From Mesonia algae (GTDB lineage: Bacteria; Bacteroidota; Bacteroidia; Flavobacteriales; Flavobacteriaceae): a stretch of 64,000 nt of DNA. The position numbers and the translations under genes are program-made. Below the pieces are notes generated by a model that searched no databases, was not told the origin of the DNA, and saw nothing but the letters and a program-made list of their open reading frames with translations. Positions within the stretch are counted from its first letter, which is position 1. Every line of letters starts with the position of its first letter. Location: positions 385,588 to 449,587 of the forward strand of contig NZ_QKYV01000003.1 of the NCBI RefSeq assembly GCF_003253545.1. Reading direction: 5' to 3'. Shown here one piece after another: positions 35,347 through 45,281 of this stretch.

Positions 35347-35378
35347 TTTGTCTATAAGCCAATACCCATGTATTTTTG
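35347..35378 (+). promoter_or_regulatory. promoter for sdhCAB (-33 TTTG and -7 TATTTTTG)
   Basis: TTTG (35347-35350), 20-nt spacer, TATTTTTG (35371-35378), then 29 nt to the sdhC ATG. It is the best two-part match in this window to the Bacteroidota sigma-ABfr consensus TTTG-N19-21-TAnnTTTG. Confidence 0.75.
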
Positions 35379-35407
35379 TATAAATTTTATTTAAATAACC
35401 AAAACCA

Positions 35408-36070
35408 ATGGGTGGAATTATAAAATCGTCTGTAGCAAGAAAATTTGCTATGGCTCTTTCAGGACTATTTCTTGTCTTTTTCTTATTACAACACTTTACC
35501 ATTAACTTTACATCGGTCATTAGCCCCGATATATTTAACGAGTTATCTCATTTTATGGGAAATAACTTTGTGGTACAAGCATTACTACAACCAGTTTTAA
35601 TTTTTGGAGTGATCTTCCATTTTATTATGGGATTCATCTTAGAAATTCAAAACCGTAATGCAAGAGGTGTAGGCTATAAAAACTATAATGGAAACGCTAA
35701 CTCTAGCTGGATGTCTAGAAACATGATTTACTCTGGAGCAGTAATCTTAGCTTTCTTAGGTCTTCACTTTTATGATTTTTGGTTTCCAGAAATCTCTCAC
35801 AAATACATACACGGTTTACCAGAAGATCCTACAAGATACTATGAAGAAACCATTGTAAAGTTTAAAGACTTATGGAGAGTTATCTTGTATGTAGTGTCGT
35901 TTATCTTTTTAATGTTACACTTACTACACGGTTTCGCCTCTTCTTTTCAGTCGGTAGGATTCAATAATAAGTATTCAAAAGGACTACAAGGCTTCACTAA
36001 AGCTTTTGCTATCATTATACCATTAGGGTTTATTTTTATAGCACTATTTCACTATATTAATCAACTATAA
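35408..36070 (+). CDS. sdhC: succinate dehydrogenase cytochrome b subunit
   Basis: A 220-residue membrane anchor with five hydrophobic helices (about 12-33, 55-80, 110-128, 155-178, 195-215) and haem-ligand histidines in them ([35 protein letters not shown]). This single-subunit dihaem cytochrome b (as in Wolinella or Bacillus complexes) anchors SdhAB and normally reduces or oxidises menaquinone. It lies 11 nt before sdhA. The promoter upstream is a clear consensus match. Confidence 0.96.
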   Translation: MGGIIKSSVARKFAMALSGLFLVFFLLQHFTINFTSVISPDIFNELSHFMGNNFVVQALLQPVLIFGVIFHFIMGFILEIQNRNARGVGYKNYNGNANSSWMSRNMIYSGAVILAFLGLHFYDFWFPEISHKYIHGLPEDPTRYYEETIVKFKDLWRVILYVVSFIFLMLHLLHGFASSFQSVGFNNKYSKGLQGFTKAFAIIIPLGFIFIALFHYINQL

Positions 36071-36081
36071 TACGTAAGATT

Positions 36082-38085
36082 ATGTCAATTTTAGACTCAA
36101 AAATACCAGAAGGTCCTTTGGCCGATAAATGGACTAAACACAAAAACGAAATTGATCTGGTAAACCCAGCCAACAAGCGTAATATAGATGTGATTGTTAT
36201 TGGTACCGGATTAGCAGGTGGTAGTGCTGCAGCTACGTTAGCAGAATTAGGTTACAACGTAAAAACGTTTTGTTACCAAGATTCTCCGCGTCGTGCACAC
36301 TCAATTGCCGCTCAAGGTGGTATTAATGCCGCAAAAAACTATCAAGGAGATGGTGACTCTAACTACCGTTTATTTTATGATACGGTAAAAGGTGGAGATT
36401 ATCGTTCTCGTGAAGCTAACGTTTACCGTCTAGCGGAAGTATCAGGTAATATCATTGACCAATGTGTAGCACAAGGAGTTCCTTTTGCTAGAGAATATGG
36501 AGGTCTTTTAGATAACCGTTCATTTGGAGGAGTACTAGTTTCTCGTACCTTTTATGCGAAAGGGCAAACAGGACAACAACTTTTATTAGGAGCTTATTCT
36601 GCGATGAACCGTCAAATAAATCGTGGTAAAATTCAATCTTACAACCGTCATGAAATGATGGATTTAGTGTTGGTTGATGGAAAAGCGAGAGGTATTATTG
36701 CCAGAGATATGGTCACTGGAGAAATTCAGCGTCATTCTGCTCACGCGGTGGTATTAGCATCGGGAGGTTACGGTAACGTATTCTTCTTATCTACCAACGC
36801 TATGGGAAGTAATGTAATGGCTGCTTGGAGAGCTCACCGTAGAGGAGCTTACTTTGCAAACCCTTGTTATACACAAATTCACCCAACTTGTATTCCTGTA
36901 TCGGGAGATCATCAATCAAAATTAACTTTGATGTCTGAGTCTCTTCGTAATGATGGAAGAATTTGGGTTCCGAAGAAAAAAGAAGATGTAATTGCTATTC
37001 GTGAAGGTAAAAAGAAACCGACCGATTTAAGCGAAGACGAAAGAGATTATTACTTAGAAAGAAGATATCCTGCTTTTGGTAACCTAGTACCTCGTGATGT
37101 AGCTTCTAGAGCTGCAAAAGAGCGTTGTGATGCTGGTTATGGTGTGAATAAAACCGGAGAAGCTGTTTACTTAGATTTCGCTAGTGCTATTGAGCGTTAC
37201 GGAAAAGAGAAAGCATTTACTTCAGGACATAAAAACCCTACGGAAGCAGAAATTACAAAACTAGGAAAAGAAGTTATTGAAGCTAAATACGGTAACCTTT
37301 TCCAAATGTATCAAAAAATTGTAGATCAGAATCCATACGAAACTCCAATGATGATTTACCCTGCGGTACATTATACGATGGGAGGTCTTTGGGTAGATTA
37401 TAACTTACAAACTACCATTCCTGGTTGTTACGCTGCAGGAGAAGCAAACTTCTCTGATCACGGTGCTAACAGACTTGGTGCTTCTGCCTTAATGCAAGGT
37501 TTAGCAGATGGTTATTTTGTACTTCCATATACGATAGGTGATTACCTTTCTAAAGATATTAGAACAGGAAAAATCTCTACCGATTCTCCAGAATTTGAAG
37601 CTGCAGAAAAAGATGTTACTGATAGAATTAATCGTTTAATGAATGCTAGCGGAAAGCACTCTGTAGATCACTACCACAAACTTTTAGGTAAGATCATGTG
37701 GAACAAATGTGGAATGGCTAGAAACGCTAAAGATTTAGAAGATGCTTTAGAGGAAATCAAAGCTTTACGTGAAGATTTTTGGGCTAACGTAAAAGTTACT
37801 GGTAAATCTGGTGATAAAAACGCAGAGCTTGAAAAAGCTGGTCGTGTAGCCGATTTCTTAGAACTTGGAGAACTTTTTGCTAAAGATGCTTTACATAGAA
37901 ACGAATCTTGTGGAGGTCACTTTAGAGAAGAATACCAAACTGAAGAAGGAGAAGCCTTAAGAGATGATGAAAACTTCAAGTACGTTGCTGCTTGGGAGTA
38001 CACAGGAAATCCGCGTGATGCGAAATTGCATAAAGAAGAATTAAAGTTCAACAATATTGAGCTAAAAACGAGAAGTTATAAATAG
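36082..38085 (+). CDS. sdhA: succinate dehydrogenase flavoprotein subunit
   Basis: A 667-residue FAD enzyme that oxidises succinate to fumarate. The dinucleotide-binding glycines are in [12 protein letters not shown] (about 40-51), the covalent FAD His in [17 protein letters not shown], and the substrate-site residues in [17 protein letters not shown] and the C-terminal [17 protein letters not shown]. Its length and the HPTCIP-type loops fit the menaquinone-linked SdhABC group. It follows sdhC and is followed by a 75-bp gap with a heptamer repeat before sdhB. Confidence 0.98.
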   Translation: MSILDSKIPEGPLADKWTKHKNEIDLVNPANKRNIDVIVIGTGLAGGSAAATLAELGYNVKTFCYQDSPRRAHSIAAQGGINAAKNYQGDGDSNYRLFYDTVKGGDYRSREANVYRLAEVSGNIIDQCVAQGVPFAREYGGLLDNRSFGGVLVSRTFYAKGQTGQQLLLGAYSAMNRQINRGKIQSYNRHEMMDLVLVDGKARGIIARDMVTGEIQRHSAHAVVLASGGYGNVFFLSTNAMGSNVMAAWRAHRRGAYFANPCYTQIHPTCIPVSGDHQSKLTLMSESLRNDGRIWVPKKKEDVIAIREGKKKPTDLSEDERDYYLERRYPAFGNLVPRDVASRAAKERCDAGYGVNKTGEAVYLDFASAIERYGKEKAFTSGHKNPTEAEITKLGKEVIEAKYGNLFQMYQKIVDQNPYETPMMIYPAVHYTMGGLWVDYNLQTTIPGCYAAGEANFSDHGANRLGASALMQGLADGYFVLPYTIGDYLSKDIRTGKISTDSPEFEAAEKDVTDRINRLMNASGKHSVDHYHKLLGKIMWNKCGMARNAKDLEDALEEIKALREDFWANVKVTGKSGDKNAELEKAGRVADFLELGELFAKDALHRNESCGGHFREEYQTEEGEALRDDENFKYVAAWEYTGNPRDAKLHKEELKFNNIELKTRSYK

Positions 38086-38122
38086 ATACCAGTGTTGAGA
38101 AATGAGATGTTACATAATAGCG

Positions 38123-38147
38123 ACTCAATACTCAATACTCAATACTA
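38123..38147 (+). repeat. short tandem repeat (ACTCAAT, about 3.5 copies)
   Basis: The sdhA-sdhB gap holds ACTCAAT three times in direct tandem followed by ACT. It could be a slippage-prone microsatellite. It has no coding role and lies about 13 nt before the sdhB ATG. Confidence 0.8.
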
Positions 38148-38160
38148 AAATCTAAACTAT

Positions 38161-38907
38161 ATGAAACTTACATTAAAAATATGGCGCCAAGATAATGCCA
38201 AGACCAAAGGAAAGATGATAGATTATCCTATCGATGGTATCGAAGGAGACATGTCTTTCTTAGAAATGCTAGATGTACTGAATGAGGAATTGGTAGCCAA
38301 AGGAGAAGAGCCTGTAGAATTTGATCACGATTGTCGTGAAGGAATTTGTGGTTCTTGTTCTCTACAAATAAACGGGGAGCCTCACGGGCCAGACCGTTTA
38401 ATTACTACTTGCCAATTACACATGCGTTCATTTAAAGATGGTGATACCATCACTATTGAACCTTTTAGAGCAAAAGCTTTCCCAGTAGTGAAAGATTTAA
38501 TTGTAGATCGTGGTTCTTTTGATCGCATTCAGCAAGCAGGAGGTTACGTATCTGTAAATACTTCTGGTAATACGGTAGATGCAAATGCCATTCCTGTAAA
38601 TAAACAAAATGCAGACGACTCTTTTGCTGCCGCTACGTGTATTGGTTGTGGAGCTTGTGTTGCCGCTTGTAAAAATGCAAGTGCTATGTTATTTACATCG
38701 GCTAAAGTATCTCAATACGCTTTATTACCTCAAGGGCAAATAGAAGCTACCGAGCGTGTACAAGCGATGGTTAGACAGATGGATGAAGAAGGATTCGGAA
38801 ACTGTAGTAACACTGGTGCTTGTGAAATTGAATGTCCTAAAGGAATTTCTTTAGAGAATATTGCTCGCATGAACCGAGAATATATGAGTGCTACAAGCAA
38901 GGGATAA
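38161..38907 (+). CDS. sdhB: succinate dehydrogenase iron-sulfur subunit
   Basis: A 248-residue electron-transfer subunit with three Fe-S centres. [2Fe-2S]: [12 protein letters not shown] with a fourth Cys in TTCQLHMRS. [4Fe-4S]: [11 protein letters not shown]. [3Fe-4S]: [15 protein letters not shown]. It links SdhA flavin to haem in SdhC. The clusters presumably come from the suf system encoded at 18-25.5 kb. A strong terminator follows. Confidence 0.98.
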   Translation: MKLTLKIWRQDNAKTKGKMIDYPIDGIEGDMSFLEMLDVLNEELVAKGEEPVEFDHDCREGICGSCSLQINGEPHGPDRLITTCQLHMRSFKDGDTITIEPFRAKAFPVVKDLIVDRGSFDRIQQAGGYVSVNTSGNTVDANAIPVNKQNADDSFAAATCIGCGACVAACKNASAMLFTSAKVSQYALLPQGQIEATERVQAMVRQMDEEGFGNCSNTGACEIECPKGISLENIARMNREYMSATSKG

Positions 38908-38927
38908 TCCTTTTTAAATTATATTTT

Positions 38928-38962
38928 AAAACCCCAAATTCTTTTGAAATTGGGGTTTTTTG
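38928..38962 (+). terminator. terminator of sdhCAB
   Basis: AAAACCCCAA ... TTGGGGTTTTTT stem-loop, 20 nt past the sdhB stop, with a T-run. Confidence 0.88.
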
Positions 38963-38990
38963 TTTTTATCTTTTCTGCAAAATCAATTTC

Positions 38991-40136
38991 ATGAAACTTC
39001 CCACCTCTAAATTACCTCATCTAGGAACAACTATATTTACAAAAATGAGCAAACTGGCGCACGAGCATAAAGCCATTAACTTGTCTCAAGGTTTCCCAGA
39101 TTTTAGTCCAGATCCAATATTATTAGAGGAAGTAACGAGAGCAATACATTCAGCCAAAAATCAATACGCACCTTTGCAGGGGATTTTCTCTTTACGCCAG
39201 ACCCTTTGTTATAAACTCAATAAACTTTACGGAAGTAACTACCAACCCGAAACCGACATTACACTTACTGCGGGAGCAACACAGGCTATTTTTACAGCGA
39301 TCTCTGCTTTTGTAAAAGCTGAAGATGAAGTAATCGTTTTTAAACCCGCTTACGATTGTTATGAACCTGCCATTGAGCTTTACGGAGGAAAACCCGTGCT
39401 TATTCAAATGCAGGCACCCAATTACCAAATTGATTGGGAAGAAGTAGCAGCAAAAATCTCTTCTAAAACTAAAATGATTATCATTAACTCTCCGCATAAT
39501 CCTAGTGGTAAAATACTACAGCAAAAAGATTTAGAAAAATTACAACAGTTGGTTAAGGGTACGAATATTATTATTTTAAGTGACGAAGTTTATGAGCATC
39601 TGGTTTATGACAATCAAAAACATTTTAGCGTAGCTAGATTCCCACAATTAGCCGAACGTTCTTTTATCACGTATTCTTTCGGGAAAACCTTTCACGTGAC
39701 GGGATGGAAATTGGGCTATTGCGTAGCGCCAAAAGAACTCATGACAGAGTTTAATAAAGTACATCAATACAATGTATTTTGCGTGAATCACCCAATGCAA
39801 GTAGCCATTAATGCTTATTTACAAAACGAACAGCATTATCTAGGCTTAGCAGAATTTTATCAGCAAAAAAGAGATTTGTTCTTATCGTTAATTAAAGACT
39901 CACGCTTAACGTTTACCCCCAGCCAAGGCACATATTTTCAAACGGCTTCTTACAAAAATATAACCCAAGAAAAAGACACAGATTTTGCCTTGCGATTAAT
40001 TAAAGAAAAAGGTTTAGCTACTATTCCTGTTTCTGTATTTAATAAAAATCAACAAGATGACTCCATGTTGCGGTTTTGCTTTGCTAAAAAAGAAGAAACT
40101 CTAAAAGCTGCTGCTGAGATTATAAATAAACTATAA
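38991..40136 (+). CDS. PLP-dependent aminotransferase, methionine aminotransferase (YbdL) type
   Basis: A 381-residue class I/II fold-type I aminotransferase. PLP contacts: AGATQAIF, Asn in INSPHNPSGK, Asp/Tyr in LSDEVYEHL, Lys in SFGKTFHVTGWKLGY, and the terminal Arg in FCFAKK context (LRFCFA). The HVTGWKLGYCVAPK and YNVFCVNHPMQ stretches are characteristic of the YbdL/kynurenine aminotransferase group that uses methionine and other amino acids. It is soluble. It lies 3 nt from the convergent end of the threonine dehydrogenase gene. Confidence 0.9.
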   Translation: MKLPTSKLPHLGTTIFTKMSKLAHEHKAINLSQGFPDFSPDPILLEEVTRAIHSAKNQYAPLQGIFSLRQTLCYKLNKLYGSNYQPETDITLTAGATQAIFTAISAFVKAEDEVIVFKPAYDCYEPAIELYGGKPVLIQMQAPNYQIDWEEVAAKISSKTKMIIINSPHNPSGKILQQKDLEKLQQLVKGTNIIILSDEVYEHLVYDNQKHFSVARFPQLAERSFITYSFGKTFHVTGWKLGYCVAPKELMTEFNKVHQYNVFCVNHPMQVAINAYLQNEQHYLGLAEFYQQKRDLFLSLIKDSRLTFTPSQGTYFQTASYKNITQEKDTDFALRLIKEKGLATIPVSVFNKNQQDDSMLRFCFAKKEETLKAAAEIINKL

Positions 40137-40138
40137 GT

Positions 40139-41080
40139 TTAATCTCTTAAACCGTCTAGCATAGTTTTGGTCATTTTATTGATGTCGTACTCGTGTTTCC
40201 AGTTCCAGTCTTTTTGAGCCTGAGAATCATCGATGCTTGAAGGCCAAGAATCGGCTATAGGTTGTCTAAAATCTGGAGCGTAATCAATGGTAAATTCTGG
40301 GATCTCTTTTTGAATACTTGCAGCTAATTCTTTTGGAGTAAAACTAATTCCGCCAAGGTTATAAGAAGAACGTATGCTCAAGTTATCGGCTTCAGTTTCC
40401 ATCAATGAAATGGTTGCTCGAATAGCGTCGTCCATAAACATCATTGGTAAAGCAGTATCTTCACTTAAAAATGATGTATATTTTCCTTCTTTTAAAGCTT
40501 CGTGATAAATCTCTACAGCATAATCTGTAGTACCACCACCAGGTAAGGTTTTATAACTAATTAAACCAGGATAACGAATGCTTCTTACATCTACACCGTA
40601 TTTATTATGGTAGTATTCGCACCAGCGTTCTCCGGTTTGTTTACTTATTCCGTAAACGGTTGTTGGTTCCATAACGGTTGTTTGTGGCGTATCAAACTTA
40701 GGTGTTGACGGACCAAAAACAGCAATACTCGATGGCCAAAATAATTTACTTATCTTTTTATCTTTAGCTAAATTCAATACATTAAAAAGAGAGTCCATAT
40801 TCAAATTCCAACCACGCATTGGGAATTTTTCTGCCGTAGCGCTTAACATTGCCGCCATTAAATAAACCTCATCTATCTCATAATGCATGACAATGTCTTC
40901 AATGGCTTTGTAATTGGTTGCATCTAAAGTTTCAAAAGGACCAGATGACATTAAAGACTCACTCCCTTCACGAATATCACTTGCAATGACATTATCATTA
41001 CCGTGTTTTTCACGCAATGCCAATGTAAGTTCTGTTCCTATTTGCCCGCAAGCTCCTATAATTAAAGTCTTTATTGCCAT
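40139..41080 (-). CDS. tdh: L-threonine 3-dehydrogenase, SDR type
   Basis: A 313-residue extended SDR protein. NAD motif GACGQIG (9-15), Asp35 for NAD specificity, and the catalytic Ser117/118, Tyr143 and Lys147 in VYGISKQTG. The MHYEIDEVYLMAAMLSATAEKFP and FRQPIADSWPSSIDDSQAQKDW blocks match the flavobacterial short-chain threonine dehydrogenase, unrelated to zinc-type E. coli Tdh. The product 2-amino-3-oxobutyrate is cleaved by Kbl, encoded at 55.1 kb. Confidence 0.9.
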   Translation of the reverse strand: MAIKTLIIGACGQIGTELTLALREKHGNDNVIASDIREGSESLMSSGPFETLDATNYKAIEDIVMHYEIDEVYLMAAMLSATAEKFPMRGWNLNMDSLFNVLNLAKDKKISKLFWPSSIAVFGPSTPKFDTPQTTVMEPTTVYGISKQTGERWCEYYHNKYGVDVRSIRYPGLISYKTLPGGGTTDYAVEIYHEALKEGKYTSFLSEDTALPMMFMDDAIRATISLMETEADNLSIRSSYNLGGISFTPKELAASIQKEIPEFTIDYAPDFRQPIADSWPSSIDDSQAQKDWNWKHEYDINKMTKTMLDGLRD

Positions 41081-41220
41081 AATAAATCTGAAAGTTTAAA
41101 TGTATTCTACAATTGTTTTTCCTTTTCAAAAGAACGACTTTTAAACGTTAATACAAAATTGAAAATCTTAAATTGGACACCTTAAAAAATTACGTATCTT
41201 TCGGACGATTTAAATTTCTT

Positions 41221-41814
41221 ATGATAAACTTTAAAAATCTAATTTTCAACTCTTTATTCGTTAGTTCTATCTTTTTAGCGATAAGTTGCAATAGCGATCA
41301 AAAAGAGGAGAAAGCCCTTCAAAACTTTCAAGAGAAAAAAGCTGCTCAATTAAAAGAGAATATAAGCATCTCTAACATAAAAAGTGTTTCGCTTTCCGCG
41401 GAAGCTAAAGATAGCGTCTCCCAATGGCCAGAGTATTTAACTTTTGAAAATGAAATTGCAGGACTTCAAAACTCAAGCATACAAGAAATAGTAAACACCA
41501 GTAATAATTTAAAAGAAACCAGTGCTGCGTTAATCTCTACTATTCCGCCAATTTTCAAGGAAATTCCTATTCAAACAAGAATTAATGTCATGTACACGAA
41601 AGCAAGTGTTCTAGTACAGGAATCTTCAAAAACCAATTTTGATAATAAGGTTATTACACAAAAAACAAAAGAGCTTATTATCGCTTTTCAAGATTTAAAA
41701 ATACAGTTGAATGAAGTTTTCTTAAAAACCTTAGAAGAGTTTGAAGAAGAAATAGAAAAACGTATTCAAGAACAAGATAGCATTCAGCAAATCAAAAAAG
41801 ACAGCGTTTCATGA
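41221..41814 (+). CDS. hypothetical lipoprotein with coiled coil
   Basis: I do not recognise the family. The 197-residue protein starts with a lipoprotein signal (LFVSSIFLAISCNSDQ, lipidated Cys23) and continues as mostly helical, charged sequence with a C-terminal coiled coil (about 165-195, Glu/Gln rich). An in-frame ATG at 41173 would add 16 residues before the signal, so 41221 is chosen. It overlaps the next gene by 4 nt (ATGA), so the two are coupled. It carries one GC-rich palindromic motif (41386-41406). Confidence 0.78.
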   Translation: MINFKNLIFNSLFVSSIFLAISCNSDQKEEKALQNFQEKKAAQLKENISISNIKSVSLSAEAKDSVSQWPEYLTFENEIAGLQNSSIQEIVNTSNNLKETSAALISTIPPIFKEIPIQTRINVMYTKASVLVQESSKTNFDNKVITQKTKELIIAFQDLKIQLNEVFLKTLEEFEEEIEKRIQEQDSIQQIKKDSVS

Positions 41815-42293
41815 AAAACCATTCTTTCTTTATCTTAATCTTACTTCTTAGCATTAATCTATCTGCTCAAAACGCTGAAAAAGAAATTACACAAGTACTG
41901 GATAACTGGCATAACGCTGCGGCGGAAGCTAATTTTGAAACTTATTTCTCTTTAATGACAGATGATGCCATATTTATTGGCACTGACCCTACAGAAAACT
42001 GGAACAAAAAAGAGTTTAAATCTTTTTCCAAACCTTATTTTGATAAAGGTAAGGCTTGGAGTTTTACTTCTTTAGAACGCAATGTTTTTATAAAAAATAA
42101 AATAGCGTGGTTCGATGAGTTACTCCAAACTCAAATGGGACTTTGTAGAGGTTCTGGAGTATTAGAAAAAACCACAAAGGGTTGGAGAATACAACATTAT
42201 GTACTTTCTATAAGTATTCCTAACGAACACGTCTCTAAAGTGACAACTTTAAAAAAGAATTTTGAAGAAAAGTTTATAAAAACACTTCCTTAA
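41811..42293 (+). CDS. exported NTF2-like (SnoaL-type) protein
   Basis: A 160-residue protein: signal MKNHSFFILILLLSINLSAQ, then an NTF2-like cone fold signature (ITQVLDNWHNAAAEANFETYFSLMTDDAIFIGTDPTENW, ... KAWSFTSLERNVFIKNKIAWFDELLQTQMGLCRGSGVLEKTTKGWRIQHYVLSI), as in SnoaL_3/DUF4440 proteins. The fold binds small ligands but often has no catalysis. It overlaps the lipoprotein upstream by 4 nt. A periplasmic function with that partner is inferred. Confidence 0.85.
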   Translation: MKNHSFFILILLLSINLSAQNAEKEITQVLDNWHNAAAEANFETYFSLMTDDAIFIGTDPTENWNKKEFKSFSKPYFDKGKAWSFTSLERNVFIKNKIAWFDELLQTQMGLCRGSGVLEKTTKGWRIQHYVLSISIPNEHVSKVTTLKKNFEEKFIKTLP

Positions 42294-42343
42294 TCTGTAA
42301 CAATTTAGCAAAACCTTTTACCTATAACCATAAATAACAAACC

Positions 42344-44419
42344 ATGAAAATAACGCTTAAACAAAGTTTACTTGCTGCTGCTGCATCGTTCGCGGTTCTT
42401 TCTTGTAAAGAAGATCCAAAAAACGATAAAGATATGGCTCAAGCAGAGGAGAAAACTCCAGGTATCGAATTGCAATATATGGATACGCTTGTGAGTCCTA
42501 AAAATGATTTCTACAATTACGTGAACGGTAATTGGATGAAAACCACTACTATACCAGATGATAGAACTTCTTGGGGAGGTTTTCAGGTTTTACGTAAAAG
42601 TACCGATGATGATGTGCTAGCCATTGTAGATAAGGCACAAAAAGAAAACAAATATGCTGCAGATACCGATCAAGCAAAGGCTTTGTTTTTATTCAATTCT
42701 AAATTAGATACTGTTGCTAGAGATAAAGCAGGAATTAGTCCTCTTCAACCCGCTTTAGAAGAGATTAATGGTATTAAAAATGTAGGAGACGTACAAAGAG
42801 TTCTTGCTAAAAATGCATCTACTATCTCTGCTCCATTTTTTGGTTTAGCAGCTTATTCAGATCCTGCAGATAGCAATATGAATACCGCTTATGTAACTCC
42901 GGGTGGTTTAGGTCTTCCAGATCGTGATTTTTATACCAAGCAAGATGCAGATTCTAAAGAGATAAGAGAAAAGTATGTAGCACATATCTCTAGAATGTTC
43001 CAAATTTTAGGAGATGATAGCGCTGCTGCGGAAAAGCAAGCAAAACAAATCTTAGATTTTGAAACACGTCTAGCAACTCCACGTTTAGATAAAGTGGCGA
43101 GTAGAGATTTTAGAAACTTTAATAACCCACGTTCTATCGATGAGCTTCAAGAAATGGTTCCTGCAATTAACTGGAAAAAATACTTTGAAGAATTAGGAGT
43201 AGAAAAAGAGTTAGACACGGTTATCGTGATGCAACCTAAGTACATGAAAGAAGTACAAAAGGTTTTAAAAGAAGGAAATGTAGAACTTTGGAAAACCGTA
43301 ATGCGTTGGGCAACTCTAAATGATGCTGCAGGAATGCTTACTAGCGAGTTAGAAATGGCCAATTGGGATTTTTATAGCAAAACTCTTAACGGAGCTAAAA
43401 AACAACGCCCATCTAGAGAGCGTGCTTTAGCTACCGTAAACGGATCTGTAGGAGAAGCTTTAGGTAAATTATATGTAGATGAGAAGTTTCCGCCAGAAGC
43501 GAAAGAAAAGGCAGAAAAAATGATCGATAATGTGATTGCTGCTTTTCAAGCAAGAATTGAGAAGTTAGACTGGATGAGTGACAGCACTAAAGTAAAAGCG
43601 ATTGAAAAGTTAGATAAATTTACCGTTAAGATTGGATATCCAGATGAGTGGGAAGATTATTCTAACTTAGATATTAATAAAGAAAATAACTACTATAATA
43701 ATATGGTAGCAGTTTCTAACTGGAGCTACAAGAAAAATCTTTCAGAGATTGGTGAGCCAGTAGATAAAACTGAATGGGGAATGTCGCCACAAACGGTAAA
43801 TGCTTATTTCAATCCGTTTAATAATGAGATTGTTTTCCCAGCAGCTATTTTACAACCACCATTTTATAACTACAAAGCAGACGCTGCGGTAAACTACGGA
43901 GGAATTGGGGCTGTAATTGGTCACGAAATTTCTCACGCTTTTGATGATAGTGGAGCTCGTTTTGATGCTGATGGTAACCTTAAAAACTGGTGGACCGATG
44001 CAGATTTAGAGAAATTTACCGAAAGAGGAAATAAATTAGCAGATCAATATAGCGATATCGAAGTATTGGATTCTGTATACATTAATGGTAAATTTACCTT
44101 AGGTGAAAACATTGGTGATTTAGGTGGTGTTTTAGCTGCTTATGATGGTCTACAAATGCATTATGAGAAAAACGGAAGACCAGAAAACATTGACGGCTTT
44201 ACGCCAGAGCAACGTTTCTTTATGTCTTGGGCAACCGTTTGGAGAACCAAAATGCGTGATGAAGCTTTACGTAACAAAATAAAAACTGATACGCATTCTC
44301 CAGGAATGTACAGAGCTTACGTACCATTACAAAACATCGAAGAATTCTACCAAGCTTTTGATATTAAAGAAGGAGATTCTATGTATGTAGCACCAAAAGA
44401 CAGAGTTTCTATTTGGTAA
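42344..44419 (+). CDS. M13 family zinc metallopeptidase (PepO/neprilysin-like) lipoprotein
   Basis: A 691-residue exported endopeptidase. A lipoprotein signal (AAAASFAVLSCKE, Cys21) precedes the helical M13_N domain (about 40-430) and the catalytic domain with HEISH (527-531), the third ligand Glu588 in GENIGDLGG, and the NAYFNPFNNEIVFPAAILQPPF substrate strand. Length fits the M13 family. These peptidases cleave peptides in the periplasm or on the surface. A bidirectional terminator follows. Confidence 0.95.
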   Translation: MKITLKQSLLAAAASFAVLSCKEDPKNDKDMAQAEEKTPGIELQYMDTLVSPKNDFYNYVNGNWMKTTTIPDDRTSWGGFQVLRKSTDDDVLAIVDKAQKENKYAADTDQAKALFLFNSKLDTVARDKAGISPLQPALEEINGIKNVGDVQRVLAKNASTISAPFFGLAAYSDPADSNMNTAYVTPGGLGLPDRDFYTKQDADSKEIREKYVAHISRMFQILGDDSAAAEKQAKQILDFETRLATPRLDKVASRDFRNFNNPRSIDELQEMVPAINWKKYFEELGVEKELDTVIVMQPKYMKEVQKVLKEGNVELWKTVMRWATLNDAAGMLTSELEMANWDFYSKTLNGAKKQRPSRERALATVNGSVGEALGKLYVDEKFPPEAKEKAEKMIDNVIAAFQARIEKLDWMSDSTKVKAIEKLDKFTVKIGYPDEWEDYSNLDINKENNYYNNMVAVSNWSYKKNLSEIGEPVDKTEWGMSPQTVNAYFNPFNNEIVFPAAILQPPFYNYKADAAVNYGGIGAVIGHEISHAFDDSGARFDADGNLKNWWTDADLEKFTERGNKLADQYSDIEVLDSVYINGKFTLGENIGDLGGVLAAYDGLQMHYEKNGRPENIDGFTPEQRFFMSWATVWRTKMRDEALRNKIKTDTHSPGMYRAYVPLQNIEEFYQAFDIKEGDSMYVAPKDRVSIW

Positions 44420-44440
44420 TATTTTAGTTTCAAGATTTAC

Positions 44441-44472
44441 AAAAAAACCCATCGATTTTCGATGGGTTTTTT
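44441..44472. terminator. bidirectional terminator
   Basis: AAAAAACCCATCGA/TCGATGGGTTTTTT hairpin with A- and T-runs, between the convergent M13 peptidase and SDR genes. Confidence 0.88.
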
Positions 44473-44477
44473 ATTAA

Positions 44478-45281
44478 TTAAGGTTGATGCAAAAACTTAA
44501 AGGCTAGCAATAAGCAAGTTTGTTTCGTATCAATCTTTTTTCCATTAGAATTTGTAGTCTGATCAAAAATTGGAGGCTCTAAACCCCTCTTTTTCGCTGC
44601 TGCGGAATAATATATTTCTCGCGAAGGATGATCTGGATAAACACCGTGAAAAACTCCAGCAATAGACTTTTCAACTAATCGAATTAACAACCTCATCGCG
44701 TCTTTTTGTTCAATTAAGTTTACTGGAGCATGAGGATTTTGAATGTTTTCTCGTCGTGCCAAATAGTTTACAGGGTGTCGATCTTCACCTATTAAACCTC
44801 CAAACCTTACTACAGCAGTTGTAAACATTTTGCTGCTTTGCCAAAGTTTTTCCACTTCTATTAACTGCTGACCTGCAGAAGAATTAGCATTCGGAATATC
44901 GTTTTCTGTGTAAGTAGGAATACTTTCTCCATCTTCAAAAACCGACGTAGAACTTACATAAATTAAGTATTTTATCTTACTTTTTTCTACTTCAGTAAAA
45001 AGAAGAGTCATTTTTTTAGCAAAATCCTCTTTTGGATTTTTCCTTAATCCCGGCGGAATATCAATTATTAAGGTATCTGTTTCTTTCAGAAACTCCGCAA
45101 TATTACCTTCAACTTTTTCTTCCGTTAAGGCAATTAAAAAAGCTTCTATTCCCACCTTTGTGAATTGATCTATCTTAGAAGGTGAAGTCGTGCTTCCCTT
45201 AACTTCATACCCCTTTTTTAAAAATGTTTCTGCTAAAGGAAATCCTAACCAACCACATCCTAATATGGATACTTTCTTCAT
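44478..45281 (-). CDS. NAD(P)-binding SDR/epimerase-like protein
   Basis: A 267-residue Rossmann protein. GCGWLGFPLA (8-17) is the dinucleotide loop; YVSSTSVF is the SDR strand with a possible active Ser; the downstream Tyr-x3-Lys is not clear, so catalysis is uncertain. Such YeeZ-like proteins are annotated as NAD-dependent epimerases. The start overlaps the end of the M28 peptidase gene by 4 nt, making a coupled minus-strand set with the zinc-ribbon protein. Confidence 0.82.
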   Translation of the reverse strand: MKKVSILGCGWLGFPLAETFLKKGYEVKGSTTSPSKIDQFTKVGIEAFLIALTEEKVEGNIAEFLKETDTLIIDIPPGLRKNPKEDFAKKMTLLFTEVEKSKIKYLIYVSSTSVFEDGESIPTYTENDIPNANSSAGQQLIEVEKLWQSSKMFTTAVVRFGGLIGEDRHPVNYLARRENIQNPHAPVNLIEQKDAMRLLIRLVEKSIAGVFHGVYPDHPSREIYYSAAAKKRGLEPPIFDQTTNSNGKKIDTKQTCLLLAFKFLHQP

